Part shown: in pieces, positions 20,043-29,596 of the stretch
Position numbering within the stretch: position 1 is the stretch's first letter
Layout: the number at the start of each line of letters is the position of its first letter
DNA from: Pseudocitrobacter vendiensis
Lineage (GTDB): Bacteria > Pseudomonadota > Gammaproteobacteria > Enterobacterales > Enterobacteriaceae
Reading direction: 5' to 3'
Length of the DNA: 64,000 bases
Assembly: GCF_943590815.1 (NCBI RefSeq)
Contig: NZ_CALSBS010000016.1
Location: forward strand, 1 to 64,000
Notes under the pieces: generated by a model
What the model saw: the letters and a program-made list of their open reading frames with translations, nothing else
Database searches by the model: none
Told to the model about the DNA's origin: nothing
Position numbers and translations under genes: made by a program

Positions 20043-20312
20043 ATGGCATTACTCGACTTTTTTCTCTCACGAAAAAAGAGCACCGCGAATATCGCGAAAG
20101 AACGTTTACAAATTATTGTGGCAGAACGTCGCCGCAGCGATGCTGAACCGCATTACCTGCCGCAGCTGCGAAAGGACATCCTGGAAGTCATCTGCAAATA
20201 CATTCAGATTGACCCGGAAATGGTGACCGTACAGCTGGAGCAGAAAGACGGGGATATCTCGATACTGGAACTTAACGTGACCCTGCCAGAAGCGGAAGAA
20301 TCTAAGTCCTGA
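20043..20312 (+). CDS. minE: Cell division topological specificity factor MinE
   Basis: Protein of 89 residues. The N-terminal segment ([11 protein letters not shown], then [13 protein letters not shown]) is the membrane-binding and MinD-contact region that stimulates ATP hydrolysis. The C-terminal half is the dimeric topological specificity domain. Length and sequence match E. coli MinE (88). It ends the minCDE operon at a strong terminator shared with rnd. Confidence 0.97.
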   Translation: MALLDFFLSRKKSTANIAKERLQIIVAERRRSDAEPHYLPQLRKDILEVICKYIQIDPEMVTVQLEQKDGDISILELNVTLPEAEESKS

Positions 20313-20333
20313 TATTACTGGTCGATGTGAGAA

Positions 20334-20370
20334 AAAACCCCGGAAGGCGCAGGCCACCGGGGTTTCTTTT
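20334..20370. terminator. Bidirectional terminator between minE and rnd
   Basis: Stem AAACCCCGG / CCGGGGTTT around a 13-nt loop, flanked by A-rich and T-rich runs, ending at the rnd stop codon. Confidence 0.85.
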
Positions 20371-21498
20371 CTAGCGTGGATACTCAGCGAGCAACGCGTC
20401 AAGACGGCCACTCAGCAGCTCTCCGCGCCAGCCGGAGATCATTTCCGGTGCGCTGGCGAAAGTTTTCAACTGCCAGTGCCAGTTCAGCAACTGGTTAATC
20501 TGGCGACGCGACGCCAGCAGTTCGGCACTGACCCCAGATTCCTGCCCTACTTCCTGCACCAGCGCTTTAATTTCCTTGAACGCTTTGCGATAGCCGGACA
20601 TGTCCATCAGATTCAGCAACGGCTCCGGCAATGCGTCATCTGGCAGTGCCTGTGCTTTTGCCACCAGGCTCAGCAGCGTTTTACCATGGAAGCGGATTTC
20701 GCTACCGGAAAGGCCCAGACTGTCCAGTTCGCCCATGCTGCCTGGCATATAGCGCGCCACGCTCCACAGATGTTCTTCACGCACCACAAAATTCACCGCC
20801 AGATCGCGCTCACGGGCTTTGCGCAGACGCCAGTCGGCCAGCAATTGCAGACACGCCAGCTGACGCGTACGCAGCTGCCAGGCGTTGGTGATGTCGCGCC
20901 AGGCTTCCGCCGGGTCAACCACTTCCTGACGACGCTGCTGCATGAGAAGGCACTCATCCAGTGCGGCGTCTAAGCGCCCTGCCTGCTCAGTTTCCGCCAT
21001 CAGCTTGTGCGCGATAGGCAGCAGATACCAGACGTCTGAGGCCGCATAGATGCATTGACGCTCGGTCAGCGGGCGCGCCAGCCAGTCAGTACGCGATTCA
21101 CTTTTGTCCAGTTTGATGCCGGTATACTCTTCCACCATTGCCGCAAAGCCCCAGGACATCGGGCGGCCGCAAAACGCCGCCAGAATTTGGGTATCAATCA
21201 GCGGTTTTGGCATTGAACCGAAAACATTCAGAAACACTTCCAGATCTTCACTGCCCGCGTGCAGGAACTTCGTGATGCGGGTGTCCTGCAAAATTGCCTG
21301 TAACGGAGACCAGTCGGTAATGCCGAGTGGATCGATAAGCGACGTTTGCTGACCATCAAACAACTGAATGAGCCCCAGTTGCGGATAATAGGTACGGGTA
21401 CGGACAAACTCGGTGTCCAGCGCGATGGAAGTGACCTGCGAAACGGCTTCGCACAAGGTGCTCAGCGCTTCGTTGGTGGTGATCATCTGATAGTTCAA
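20371..21498 (-). CDS. rnd: Ribonuclease D
   Basis: DEDDy 3'-5' exoribonuclease of 375 residues acting in tRNA 3' maturation. Active-site residues are at the family positions: Asp28 and Glu30 (LDTE), Asp85 (GSEDLEVF), Tyr151 and Asp155 (YAASD). Two HRDC domains follow from about residue 210. The start codon is TTG, as in E. coli rnd, where the UUG start and leader keep expression low. The protein has the E. coli length. The neighbouring gene is minE, unlike in E. coli. Confidence 0.96.
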   Translation of the reverse strand: MNYQMITTNEALSTLCEAVSQVTSIALDTEFVRTRTYYPQLGLIQLFDGQQTSLIDPLGITDWSPLQAILQDTRITKFLHAGSEDLEVFLNVFGSMPKPLIDTQILAAFCGRPMSWGFAAMVEEYTGIKLDKSESRTDWLARPLTERQCIYAASDVWYLLPIAHKLMAETEQAGRLDAALDECLLMQQRRQEVVDPAEAWRDITNAWQLRTRQLACLQLLADWRLRKARERDLAVNFVVREEHLWSVARYMPGSMGELDSLGLSGSEIRFHGKTLLSLVAKAQALPDDALPEPLLNLMDMSGYRKAFKEIKALVQEVGQESGVSAELLASRRQINQLLNWHWQLKTFASAPEMISGWRGELLSGRLDALLAEYPR

Positions 21499-21525
21499 AT
21501 CATACTCTCTTAGATTGCGCCCAAT

Positions 21526-21548
21526 AAAAACGCCGGCATAGCCGGCGT
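21526..21548 (-). terminator. Terminator of fadD (SroD region)
   Basis: Minus-strand stem ACGCCGGC / GCCGGCGT followed by T5. It closes the fadD transcript. In E. coli the sRNA SroD is reported from this fadD-rnd interval, so a 3'-derived RNA is possible here but not shown by sequence. Confidence 0.8.
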
Positions 21549-21567
21549 CTGGCGACTTAGAAATGTC

Positions 21568-23253
21568 TCAGCCTTTATTCTCTACTTTAGCACGAGCTTC
21601 GTCACGTAATTCTCGTCTCAAAATCTTACCAACGTTAGACTTCGGTAATTCATCACGGAATTCGACAAGTTTCGGCACTTTATAGCCCGTTAACTGGCGA
21701 CGGCAGAAGGTGATGAGCGCGTCATCGGTTAACGAGGCGTCCTTTTTGACAACAAAAATCTTGACGGTTTCACCACTGCTACCCGCCGGTACGCCGACTG
21801 CCGCCACTTCCTGAACGCCGGGATGCTTCATCACGACATCTTCAATTTCATTCGGATACACATTGAAGCCAGAGACCAGAATCATATCCTTTTTACGATC
21901 GACAATGCGCAGGAAGCCCTCGTCATCCATCACCGCAATATCGCCGGTATGCAGCCAGCCGTCTTTGATGATTTCATCCGTCGCGTCCGGGCGCTGCCAG
22001 TAGCCGAGCATCACCTGCGGCCCTTTCACGCACAGTTCACCCGGCTCGCCGTGCGCCACTTCGTTATCGTCGTCATCCACCAGCTTGACGTCGGTGGACG
22101 GCACCGGCAGACCAATACTGCCGCTGTGATAATCGATATCGTGTGGGTTGACGCTCACCAGCGGTGAGCACTCCGTCAGGCCGTAGCCTTCCAGCAGGTA
22201 CTGCCCGGTCAGTTTTACCCAGCGTTCGGCAACCCCATTTTGTACCGGCATGCCGCCGCCCGCCGAAAGATGGAGCGTCGAAAAATCGAGTTGCTGGAAC
22301 TCTTTGTTGTTCAGCAGCGCGTTGAACAACGTATTCACCCCAGTCATCGCTGTAAACGGATATTTTGCCAGCTCTTTCACCAGCCCCGGAATATCACGCG
22401 GGTTGGTGATTAAGACGTTCTTACCGCCCAGCTCAATAAACAGCAGGCAGTTCATGGTAAGCGCAAAGATGTGATAGAGCGGCAGAGCGGTGATTACCAG
22501 CTCCGTACCGCGATGCAACAACGGCCCGTAGGTAGCGTTAACCTGTTCGAGGTTGGCCAGCATATTGCGGTGCGTGAGCATTGCGCCTTTCGCCACACCA
22601 GTGGTGCCGCCAGTGTATTGCAGAAAAGCGAGATCGTCGGTGGTAATGTCGGGTTTAACGTACTGGAGGCGATAGCCGTTATGCAGCGCGCGACGGAAAG
22701 AGATAGCATCCGGCAGATGGTATTTCGGCACCAGGCGCTTGATATACTTCACCACAAAGTTAACCAGCGTACCTTTCGCGGTGGAAAGCTGATCGCCCAT
22801 ACGCGTGAGAATAACGTGCTTCACCTGGGTTTTATCGACAACCTTTTCCAGGGTATGGGCAAAGTTGGAGACAATGACAATCGCTGCCGCCCCGCTATCG
22901 TTGAGCTGATGTTCCAGTTCACGTGGGGTATAGAGTGGGTTGACGTTCACCGCAATCATCCCCGCACGCAGAATACCAAACAGTGCAACCGGATACTGCA
23001 GCAAGTTGGGCATCATCAGCGCAACGCGATCGCCTTTCTGCAACCCCAGCCCTTGCTGAAGATAGGCGGCGAACGCACGACTGCGCTCTTCAAGTTTACG
23101 AAACGTCATCACTTCGCCCATGTTGACGAACGCGGGCTGGTCAGCATAGCGCGTCGTGGCATGTTCGAAGAGTTCAACCAGGGATTGATAACGGTCAGGA
23201 TTGATATCCGCCGGAACATCGGACGGATAACGGTTGAGCCAAACCTTCTTCAA
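21568..23253 (-). CDS. fadD: Long-chain-fatty-acid-CoA ligase
   Basis: AMP-forming acyl-CoA synthetase of 561 residues, exactly the E. coli length. It activates exogenous long-chain fatty acids on the inner face of the membrane and makes the ligand that inactivates FadR. The ATP/AMP motif [11 protein letters not shown] is at 213-223; the FACS signature ([16 protein letters not shown]) is C-terminal. The start is TTG at 23253, preceded by GAGGTG. An upstream in-frame ATG would add 22 non-conserved residues. A FadR box lies about 75-90 bp upstream. Confidence 0.97.
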   Translation of the reverse strand: MKKVWLNRYPSDVPADINPDRYQSLVELFEHATTRYADQPAFVNMGEVMTFRKLEERSRAFAAYLQQGLGLQKGDRVALMMPNLLQYPVALFGILRAGMIAVNVNPLYTPRELEHQLNDSGAAAIVIVSNFAHTLEKVVDKTQVKHVILTRMGDQLSTAKGTLVNFVVKYIKRLVPKYHLPDAISFRRALHNGYRLQYVKPDITTDDLAFLQYTGGTTGVAKGAMLTHRNMLANLEQVNATYGPLLHRGTELVITALPLYHIFALTMNCLLFIELGGKNVLITNPRDIPGLVKELAKYPFTAMTGVNTLFNALLNNKEFQQLDFSTLHLSAGGGMPVQNGVAERWVKLTGQYLLEGYGLTECSPLVSVNPHDIDYHSGSIGLPVPSTDVKLVDDDDNEVAHGEPGELCVKGPQVMLGYWQRPDATDEIIKDGWLHTGDIAVMDDEGFLRIVDRKKDMILVSGFNVYPNEIEDVVMKHPGVQEVAAVGVPAGSSGETVKIFVVKKDASLTDDALITFCRRQLTGYKVPKLVEFRDELPKSNVGKILRRELRDEARAKVENKG

Positions 23254-23325
23254 AGTATCACCTCTAAAATGCGTATTCGTCGTCATCACAACCCCAATTA
23301 ATAAACCATCCGTTAACATAATATT

Positions 23326-23342
23326 AACTCAGCGTACCAGTT
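23326..23342 (-). promoter_or_regulatory. FadR operator upstream of fadD
   Basis: The minus strand reads AACTGGTACGCTGAGTT. This fits the 17-bp FadR consensus AnCTGGTCCGAnnTGTT at nearly all key positions. E. coli fadD carries FadR operators in the same interval. Confidence 0.78.
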
Positions 23343-23407
23343 TATTAATTACACAAATTGCAGGTTGCGAAGCGCGTCACTTTTTATTTTTTTATGTCCG
23401 TGTGAAT

Positions 23408-23438
23408 AAAGAAACAGCGGGCTAGCCGCTGTTTCTTT
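23408..23438 (-). terminator. Terminator of yeaY
   Basis: Long perfect stem (AAAGAAACAGCGG / CCGCTGTTTCTTT) with a 5-nt loop, just downstream of yeaY. Symmetrical, so it could also stop transcription from the other side. Confidence 0.82.
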
Positions 23439-23457
23439 CCTTTTACAAATCAATTCA

Positions 23458-24045
23458 TTATTCAGTAACGATAGTTTGTACCTGAGCGGGGCCGGGGTTA
23501 TACCATCCCCAGCCACCATAACCGTAACCCCCACGCCACGGATGTGGGCCGTAGAACCAGGGATCAATCGGCTGCGGCGGCATCACCACCTGCTGGGTCA
23601 CGCGCCAGCGTTTATAGCCGGTGACCTGAACGCGAAGATAGTTGTAGGCGGTATTGCCAATCTTGCCTTCCACCGTCCCCGCTATAGGGCCAACGACCGT
23701 CACCAGTTGCCCACGGAAATCGACGGGGTCGAGGAAGCCGTTAACATCAGCATAAATTCGCCCGCGAGAAGGTTCGCCAAGGATGGGACGCGCGCCGCTG
23801 TCGAGCGGCACGGTAGCAATTTCCAGACGCGTATTGCCGTTGGTGTTCTGTACATTAACCACTTTCCCACCGAAACGGGATTCCTGGCCGACATACAGCT
23901 GCGGCGATGCCATTACGCGCACCAGATCCTGCTGCGGCGTTGGGCTGCTGCCCTTAATAGCATCCGGCACGCTGACGCAGCCACTCAGTGCGACGGCAAT
24001 AAGCCCCGCAAGAGCAATGCGAACGACCGCTTTTTGACCCGCCAT
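23458..24045 (-). CDS. yeaY: Slp family outer-membrane lipoprotein YeaY
   Basis: Lipoprotein of 195 residues with a signal peptide and lipobox ALSGC (Cys23), followed by the Slp-family domain ([43 protein letters not shown]). The C-terminus is rich in Gly, Trp, Tyr and Pro. E. coli YeaY belongs to the same family as the starvation lipoprotein Slp; precise function is unknown. It lies between tsaB and fadD on one strand. Confidence 0.93.
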   Translation of the reverse strand: MAGQKAVVRIALAGLIAVALSGCVSVPDAIKGSSPTPQQDLVRVMASPQLYVGQESRFGGKVVNVQNTNGNTRLEIATVPLDSGARPILGEPSRGRIYADVNGFLDPVDFRGQLVTVVGPIAGTVEGKIGNTAYNYLRVQVTGYKRWRVTQQVVMPPQPIDPWFYGPHPWRGGYGYGGWGWYNPGPAQVQTIVTE

Positions 24046-24083
24046 GATGCAACTCCTTTTTCTCAGTATTTACTTACTAAGAT

Positions 24084-24782
24084 TCATTCACGGCCCGGAA
24101 GTTTCTTCCATGCCACTTCGTTGCGTAAATATTTAGGTTCGGCTTTCTCAACGGCGACGGTTTTACCCTGCTCCAGCAGATAAACCGCGATGGGCAACAT
24201 GTCTTCGGCTGCGGGCAGTAACACCTCGCCATCGGTTATCGTGAGGTGCGTGGCGTCGGCGGCCAGTTCAGGCCATGCCGGCCAACCGGTTCCCACGGTT
24301 ACCCATTCACCAGATAACTGCATGAGACGTTCTTTAACCGCTTCAGGTTTTAGCACCGCTTCACTCTCTTCGCCGTGCCAGACACCCTGCTCGTCGCGCA
24401 CGTACTCCGCCCAATAGACTTCGCCCATCCGTGCATCAATGGCAGCAAGAACGCGCGTCGCCCCGCGTTTACGGAACGCGCCCTGCGCCATTGTCGCAAG
24501 TGTCGAGACGCCAATCATCGGCAGTTCAGCGCCCAGTGCCAGGCCTTGCGCGATACCAATACCGATACGCACGCCGGTAAAACTGCCCGGCCCACGGCCA
24601 AACGCCAGCGCGTCCAGCTCTGCTAAGGTGACGCCGCTTTGGCCAAGAATATCCTGCACCACAGGCAGAATGCGTTGGGTGTGTTCACGAGGACAGAGTT
24701 CAAAATGAGCACAGATTTCACCGGTGTTCCACAGGGCAGCCGAGCAGGCTTCTGTGGCGGTGTCGATAGCCAGAATTCGCAT
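24084..24782 (-). CDS. tsaB: tRNA threonylcarbamoyladenosine biosynthesis protein TsaB
   Basis: Protein of 232 residues of the ASKHA fold. It forms the TsaBDE complex that makes t6A37 on ANN-decoding tRNAs. The N-terminal phosphate-binding segment ([15 protein letters not shown]) and the [13 protein letters not shown] motif are present. It lacks the metal-binding His pair of TsaD, as expected for TsaB. The position between yoaA and yeaY is the same as in E. coli. Confidence 0.96.
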   Translation of the reverse strand: MRILAIDTATEACSAALWNTGEICAHFELCPREHTQRILPVVQDILGQSGVTLAELDALAFGRGPGSFTGVRIGIGIAQGLALGAELPMIGVSTLATMAQGAFRKRGATRVLAAIDARMGEVYWAEYVRDEQGVWHGEESEAVLKPEAVKERLMQLSGEWVTVGTGWPAWPELAADATHLTITDGEVLLPAAEDMLPIAVYLLEQGKTVAVEKAEPKYLRNEVAWKKLPGRE

Positions 24783-24860
24783 GATTCGTCGCGCTCTCGC
24801 AATTGCAGATCAATAAAATGGCGCGCATCTTAGCACACTTTGTACCAGGCTGCGCCCTTG

Positions 24861-26771
24861 TTAACGAATGGATGACATCGCCAGGAAACGAACGGCGCGC
24901 CCGATATCTCGCGTGCGCGGCGCTGGCGGCAGGCTGGCAAGGAAGGTTGCGCCATAGGGGCGCATCACCAGACGGTTGTCGCAAATAACCAGCACGCCGC
25001 GATCGTCGGTGTCGCGAATCAAACGTCCAACCCCCTGCTTGAGAGTAATGACTGCATCCGGAAGCTGAACGTCTTCAAACGGATCGCCGCCACGCAGCCG
25101 ACAATCTTCCATTCGCGCCTTCAACAATGGGTCATCGGGTGAGGTAAACGGCAGTTTGTCGATGATCACCAACGAGAGTGCATCACCACGCACGTCCACA
25201 CCTTCCCAGAAACTGCTGGTCGCCACCAGTAGCGCATTACCCGCGCTGACGAACTGCTGTAAGAGCTGCCCTTTGCTGGTTTCGCCCTGTAACAACACCG
25301 GTAGCGTCATGGTGGCGCGGAACTGCTCCGCCAGGTCACGTATCATGGCGTGTGAGGTGCAAAGCATAAAACAGCGCCCATCGTTGGCTTCGATGATCGG
25401 TTTTAACATGGCCGCCAGATGACGCGCCGCGCCTGGCTGATTAGGTAACGGCAGGTTGCGTGGTACGCACAGCAGCGCCTGATGCGCATAGTCGAACGGG
25501 CTCGGCAACAGCAACGAATGGGCTTCACCGATACCCAGGCGATCGGTGAAATGATGCAGATCGTCGTTCACCGATAAGGTGGCCGAGGTAAAAATCCAGC
25601 TGCCCGGCTTTTGCGCCATCACTTCTTTGAATTTATCGGCTACCGTGAGCGGCGTCAGCGCCATGGTAAAGTGGCGCGAGTTGCACTCATACCAGTAGCT
25701 GTAGCCCGGCTGGTTGACGTCTTTCAGCCGCTTGAGTCGCGCGCGATACAGCGTCGCACGTTCAAAAGCTGCGTCCAGCAAGGCGGAACGCCCCAGCGAC
25801 AGTTTGGCGACGTCATAGCAGAGCTCGAGTGCATCATCTAACAACAGAAGCGCGCGCTGAATGGTGTTATCCGCCAGCAGTTCGCGCAGATTCCCGCGAT
25901 AGCCAGGGTCGCCCAACTGCAGGCGGAAATCCTGGGTGGCCTGCGCCAGGCGATCGGCACATTTTTGCAATTGCTGGGTATCTTTCAGTTCTGTTCGGTA
26001 CGCGATAGTGATGTCTTTGGCGAGGTCTAACAACTGTCGGCTGGAGAGCGACTGGCCAAAATACTGGCTGGCGATATCCGGAAGCTGATGCGCTTCATCG
26101 AAAATCATCACTTCGGCTTCAGGAATGAGTTCGCCGAAACCGCTCTCTTTGACCACCATATCGGCCAGAAACAGGTGATGGTTGACGACCACCACATCGG
26201 CGTCCATCGCTTTTTTACGCGCCTTTACCACAAAACAGTCAGCGTACTGGGGGCAGTCGCTACCGAGGCAGTTGTCATTGGTGCTGGTCACCAACGGCCA
26301 GGCTTGTGAGTCTTCCGCGACGCTAACACAGGTGCTGATGTCGCCATCAGTCGTTTGATTCGCCCACGATCGCAGCAGAATAACGTCGCTTAAGGTGTTG
26401 ACGGGCAGATCGCCGCCCGCCAGCGCCTGCTGTTCAAGACGTTCAATACACAAGTAGTTCGAACGCCCTTTCAGCAATGCCAGTTTGCCTTTGAACTCCA
26501 GGGCTTTCGCCACCGTTGGTAAATCACGGCTGTAGAGTTGATCCTGCAACGCTTTTGAGCCGGTAGAGATAATCACCTTTTTATCGGCGCGCAGCGCGGG
26601 CGCAAGGTAGGCGTAAGTTTTCCCGGTGCCGGTTCCCGCTTCCACCACTAACGGCTCGCCGTCGCAGATAGCCTGCGCCACGGCATGCGCCATCTGGCGC
26701 TGCGGTTCACGTGGTTTAAAACCGGTAATCGCTTTCGCTAACTGACCGTCTGCTGCAAAATCGTCCGTCAC
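24861..26771 (-). CDS. yoaA: DinG-family ATP-dependent DNA helicase YoaA
   Basis: XPD/DinG-like superfamily 2 helicase of 636 residues, the E. coli YoaA length. The Walker A motif AGTGTGKT is at 45-52. Four cysteines that could hold a 4Fe-4S cluster are C108, C168, C173 and C179. The DEAH box is at 225-228. Conserved C-terminal motifs include SFWEGVD and QGVGRLIRD. In E. coli YoaA pairs with HolC (chi) in replication-fork repair. It diverges from yoaB. Confidence 0.95.
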   Translation of the reverse strand: MTDDFAADGQLAKAITGFKPREPQRQMAHAVAQAICDGEPLVVEAGTGTGKTYAYLAPALRADKKVIISTGSKALQDQLYSRDLPTVAKALEFKGKLALLKGRSNYLCIERLEQQALAGGDLPVNTLSDVILLRSWANQTTDGDISTCVSVAEDSQAWPLVTSTNDNCLGSDCPQYADCFVVKARKKAMDADVVVVNHHLFLADMVVKESGFGELIPEAEVMIFDEAHQLPDIASQYFGQSLSSRQLLDLAKDITIAYRTELKDTQQLQKCADRLAQATQDFRLQLGDPGYRGNLRELLADNTIQRALLLLDDALELCYDVAKLSLGRSALLDAAFERATLYRARLKRLKDVNQPGYSYWYECNSRHFTMALTPLTVADKFKEVMAQKPGSWIFTSATLSVNDDLHHFTDRLGIGEAHSLLLPSPFDYAHQALLCVPRNLPLPNQPGAARHLAAMLKPIIEANDGRCFMLCTSHAMIRDLAEQFRATMTLPVLLQGETSKGQLLQQFVSAGNALLVATSSFWEGVDVRGDALSLVIIDKLPFTSPDDPLLKARMEDCRLRGGDPFEDVQLPDAVITLKQGVGRLIRDTDDRGVLVICDNRLVMRPYGATFLASLPPAPRTRDIGRAVRFLAMSSIR

Positions 26772-26900
26772 ACTGCCCCCTGTTTATTTGGACAGTGATT
26801 ATGTCAGGCTGACCGTCCTTTCGCCAGTCGAACGGATGACGACCGGGCCACAATGTGGCACTCTTGCGCACGTAAAGGAATTTCAACAGAGGAAACTGCA

Positions 26901-27245
26901 ATGACGATTACGCGTATTGATGCCGAAGCCCGCTGGTCTGATGTCGTGATTCACAACCAGACGCTGTACTACACCGGGGTTCCGGAAAATCTGCAAGCAG
27001 ATGCTTACGAGCAAACGGCGAACACCCTGGCGCAGATTGACGCGATTTTGCAAAAACAGGGCAGCGATAAAACCAAAATTCTCGATGCGACGATTTTTCT
27101 CGCCAACGGAGATGATTTCGCCGCAATGAACAAAGCGTGGGATGAATGGGTTGTTGCGGGCCATGCGCCGGTGCGTTGCACCGTGCAGGCCAGACTGATG
27201 AAAGCGGAGTATAAGGTCGAAATTAAAATTATCGCCGCGGTGTAA
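26901..27245 (+). CDS. yoaB: RidA family protein YoaB
   Basis: Protein of 114 residues of the YjgF/YER057c/UK114 family of reactive enamine/imine deaminases. The carboxylate-binding arginine is R92 (APVRCTV) and a conserved Glu is at 107 (KVEIKI). The start at 26901 is supported by GAGGAA 7 nt upstream and by the E. coli N-terminus. In E. coli yoaC separates yoaB from yoaH; here the convergent yoaH ends 4 nt after yoaB. Confidence 0.93.
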   Translation: MTITRIDAEARWSDVVIHNQTLYYTGVPENLQADAYEQTANTLAQIDAILQKQGSDKTKILDATIFLANGDDFAAMNKAWDEWVVAGHAPVRCTVQARLMKAEYKVEIKIIAAV

Positions 27246-27249
27246 CGTC

Positions 27250-27435
27250 TTACTCTTCTTCATCCTCATCTTCAAAACGCGCCACAATCTGCTCGCCCGT
27301 GTGGGTGGCGCGAATTTCTGCGGCGACCTGCGCAATCGCTTCGCCGCTACTCATACCCTGAGAAATGAGGTCATGAATACGTTCTACCGCTTGTTGTTGC
27401 TGCTCGTGGGTCAGCGAAGGTAATCCTGCAAACAT
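27250..27435 (-). CDS. yoaH: YoaH family small protein
   Basis: Acidic protein of 61 residues (UPF0181 family), mostly helical, ending in a poly-acidic tail (FEDEDEEE). It matches E. coli YoaH; function unknown. It diverges from pabB and converges with yoaB. Confidence 0.9.
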   Translation of the reverse strand: MFAGLPSLTHEQQQQAVERIHDLISQGMSSGEAIAQVAAEIRATHTGEQIVARFEDEDEEE

Positions 27436-27494
27436 GTTTGACTCCTGCTACATTGTTGGCGCTTATTATTTCACGCTGCTTGGGTTTGAGGAAG

Positions 27495-28850
27495 ATGTTA
27501 CTCCCGTCAATGATTACGTTACCGTGGCGACAGGATGCCGCTGAGCACTATTTCGCGCCGTTAAGCCACCAGCCATGGGCGATGCTTCTGCATTCGGGTC
27601 ATGCGGACCATCCACACAGTCGTTACGACATTCTGGTTGCGCAACCTCTCACTATCCTGGTGACGCAGGGCGAAACAACCACGATTACGCGCGGCAGTGA
27701 GCATACCGAATCCACACAGGATCCGCTCTCGCTTTTACAGGCAGAGCTCGATGCCCAGGCATTCAATACCGATTCGCTTCCTGATATGCCGTTTATCGGC
27801 GGTGCGCTGGGGCTTTTCGGCTATGATTTAGGTCGCCGCTTTGAACGTCTTCCATGCCATGCACACTCAGACATCGACCTGCCGGATATGGCGGTGGGTA
27901 TTTATGACTGGGCGATGCTTGTCGATCATCATCGCCAAACGGTAACGCTGGTAAGCCAGAATAATGCGCAGGAGCGCCTGGAGTGGTTGCTAAGCCAGCA
28001 GAGGCAATCGACTACGCCCTTTGCCCTGACCTCCAAATGGCAGGCAAACATGAGCCGCGAGACGTATGGCGAGAAATTCCGCCAGGTGCAGGCGTATCTG
28101 CACAGCGGCGATTGCTATCAGGTCAACCTCGCTCAGCGTTTTCAGGCGAATTATACCGGCGATGAATGGCAGGCTTTCGTTCAGCTTAACCGCACTAACC
28201 GCGCACCGTTCAGCGCCTTTATCCGGCTTGATGAAGGGGCGATTTTAAGCCTGTCGCCGGAGCGGTTTATTCTGCTGGAACACGGCGAGATTCAGACGCG
28301 CCCGATTAAAGGCACCCTTCCCCGCCTGGCCGACGCCACTGAAGATGCAGCACAGGGCGAACGCCTGGCGAACTCGCCGAAAGATCGCGCCGAAAATCTG
28401 ATGATTGTCGATTTGATGCGCAACGATATTGGCCGCGTCGCGGTACCGGGCAGTGTTCGTGTGCCTGAACTGTTTGTGGTCGAGCCCTTCCCGGCGGTGC
28501 ACCATTTGGTGAGTACCATCACCGCGACCTTACCGGATATGCTCCACGCCAGCGACCTGTTGCGCGCCGCATTCCCCGGCGGTTCGATTACCGGTGCGCC
28601 GAAAGTGCGGGCCATGCAGATTATCGACGAACTCGAACCGCATCGCCGTAACGCCTGGTGCGGCAGCATCGGGTATATCAGCGCCTGCGGCAACATGGAT
28701 ACCAGCATCACCATTCGCACCGTCACCGCCTGGCGCGGGCAGGTTTACTGTTCTGCCGGGGGTGGTATCGTAGCAGACAGCAACGAAGCCGCGGAATATC
28801 AGGAAACGTTTGATAAAGTTAACCGTATTCTGCAACAACTGGAGTCGTAA
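27495..28850 (+). CDS. pabB: Aminodeoxychorismate synthase component 1
   Basis: Chorismate-utilising enzyme of 451 residues. With PabA it makes 4-amino-4-deoxychorismate for folate synthesis. Conserved C-terminal motifs of the anthranilate synthase I family are present: [54 protein letters not shown] and YCSAGGGIV. The start at 27495 gives the best alignment with E. coli PabB; an upstream in-frame ATG adds unrelated sequence. nudL begins 2 nt after its stop, so the two are coupled. Confidence 0.94.
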   Translation: MLLPSMITLPWRQDAAEHYFAPLSHQPWAMLLHSGHADHPHSRYDILVAQPLTILVTQGETTTITRGSEHTESTQDPLSLLQAELDAQAFNTDSLPDMPFIGGALGLFGYDLGRRFERLPCHAHSDIDLPDMAVGIYDWAMLVDHHRQTVTLVSQNNAQERLEWLLSQQRQSTTPFALTSKWQANMSRETYGEKFRQVQAYLHSGDCYQVNLAQRFQANYTGDEWQAFVQLNRTNRAPFSAFIRLDEGAILSLSPERFILLEHGEIQTRPIKGTLPRLADATEDAAQGERLANSPKDRAENLMIVDLMRNDIGRVAVPGSVRVPELFVVEPFPAVHHLVSTITATLPDMLHASDLLRAAFPGGSITGAPKVRAMQIIDELEPHRRNAWCGSIGYISACGNMDTSITIRTVTAWRGQVYCSAGGGIVADSNEAAEYQETFDKVNRILQQLES

Positions 28851-28852
28851 CC

Positions 28853-29431
28853 ATGGCATCCCCTGCTCTGAACCTGGATGATTTTCTCTCGCGCTTTCAA
28901 CTGCTGCGCCCACAGGCGAACCGCCTGGCGGTTAACCAGCGGCAGGCGGCAGTGCTGGTGCCCATCGTTCGGCGGCCAGAACCGGGTTTGCTGTTAACCC
29001 AGCGTTCAGCGAAGTTGCGCAAACATCCCGGCCAGGTGGCCTTCCCCGGCGGCGCGGTCGATAGCACCGATGCATCGCTGATTGCCGCCGCGTTGCGTGA
29101 AGCGCAGGAAAAGGTTGCTATTCCGCCAGAGAGCGTTGAGATAATCGGCATGCTACCGCCGGTCGATAGCGTTACCGGTTTTCAGGTCACGCCCGTCGTC
29201 GGCGTGATTCCGCCAAATCTGCACTATCACGCCAGCGTCGATGAAGTGTCATCGGTATTTGAAATGCCGTTGGCGGAGGCGCTGCGGCTCGGGCGCTACC
29301 ATCCACTCGATATTCATCGCCGCGGTGATTCACACCGTGTATGGCTTTCGTGGTACCAGCACTATTTTGTCTGGGGAATGACCGCCGGCATTATTCGTGA
29401 ACTGGCACTACAGGTAGGCCTGAAACCCTGA
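28853..29431 (+). CDS. nudL: Nudix CoA pyrophosphohydrolase-like NudL (altered Nudix box)
   Basis: Protein of 192 residues, full length for NudL, with the family CoA-type signature ([16 protein letters not shown]) upstream of the Nudix helix. The helix reads REAQEKVAI: Lys87 stands where the REUXEE motif has its last Glu. E. coli NudL has REAEEEVAI at this place. That Glu is a main metal ligand in Nudix enzymes, so catalysis may be weakened. One G-to-A change (GAG to AAG) would explain it. The rest of the protein looks intact. Coupled to pabB. Confidence 0.92.
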   Translation: MASPALNLDDFLSRFQLLRPQANRLAVNQRQAAVLVPIVRRPEPGLLLTQRSAKLRKHPGQVAFPGGAVDSTDASLIAAALREAQEKVAIPPESVEIIGMLPPVDSVTGFQVTPVVGVIPPNLHYHASVDEVSSVFEMPLAEALRLGRYHPLDIHRRGDSHRVWLSWYQHYFVWGMTAGIIRELALQVGLKP

Positions 29432-29596
29432 CTATACTTAGCGCAACAGCAAGATGTTCGGCATTAGTAAAACAGGATCGATTCATTAGTTTAATTCATG
29501 TGAATAGTTCAGCCGAATATCCGGTTCCCTCATACACTATGCGCAATTATAACATCGTTGCCGCAACACGCTGGTAACCCTGTCAGGAGTAAGAAA

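Noticed and set aside
22471-23301. Plus-strand frame of 276 codons
   Set aside because: Antisense to fadD, no domain or ribosome site.
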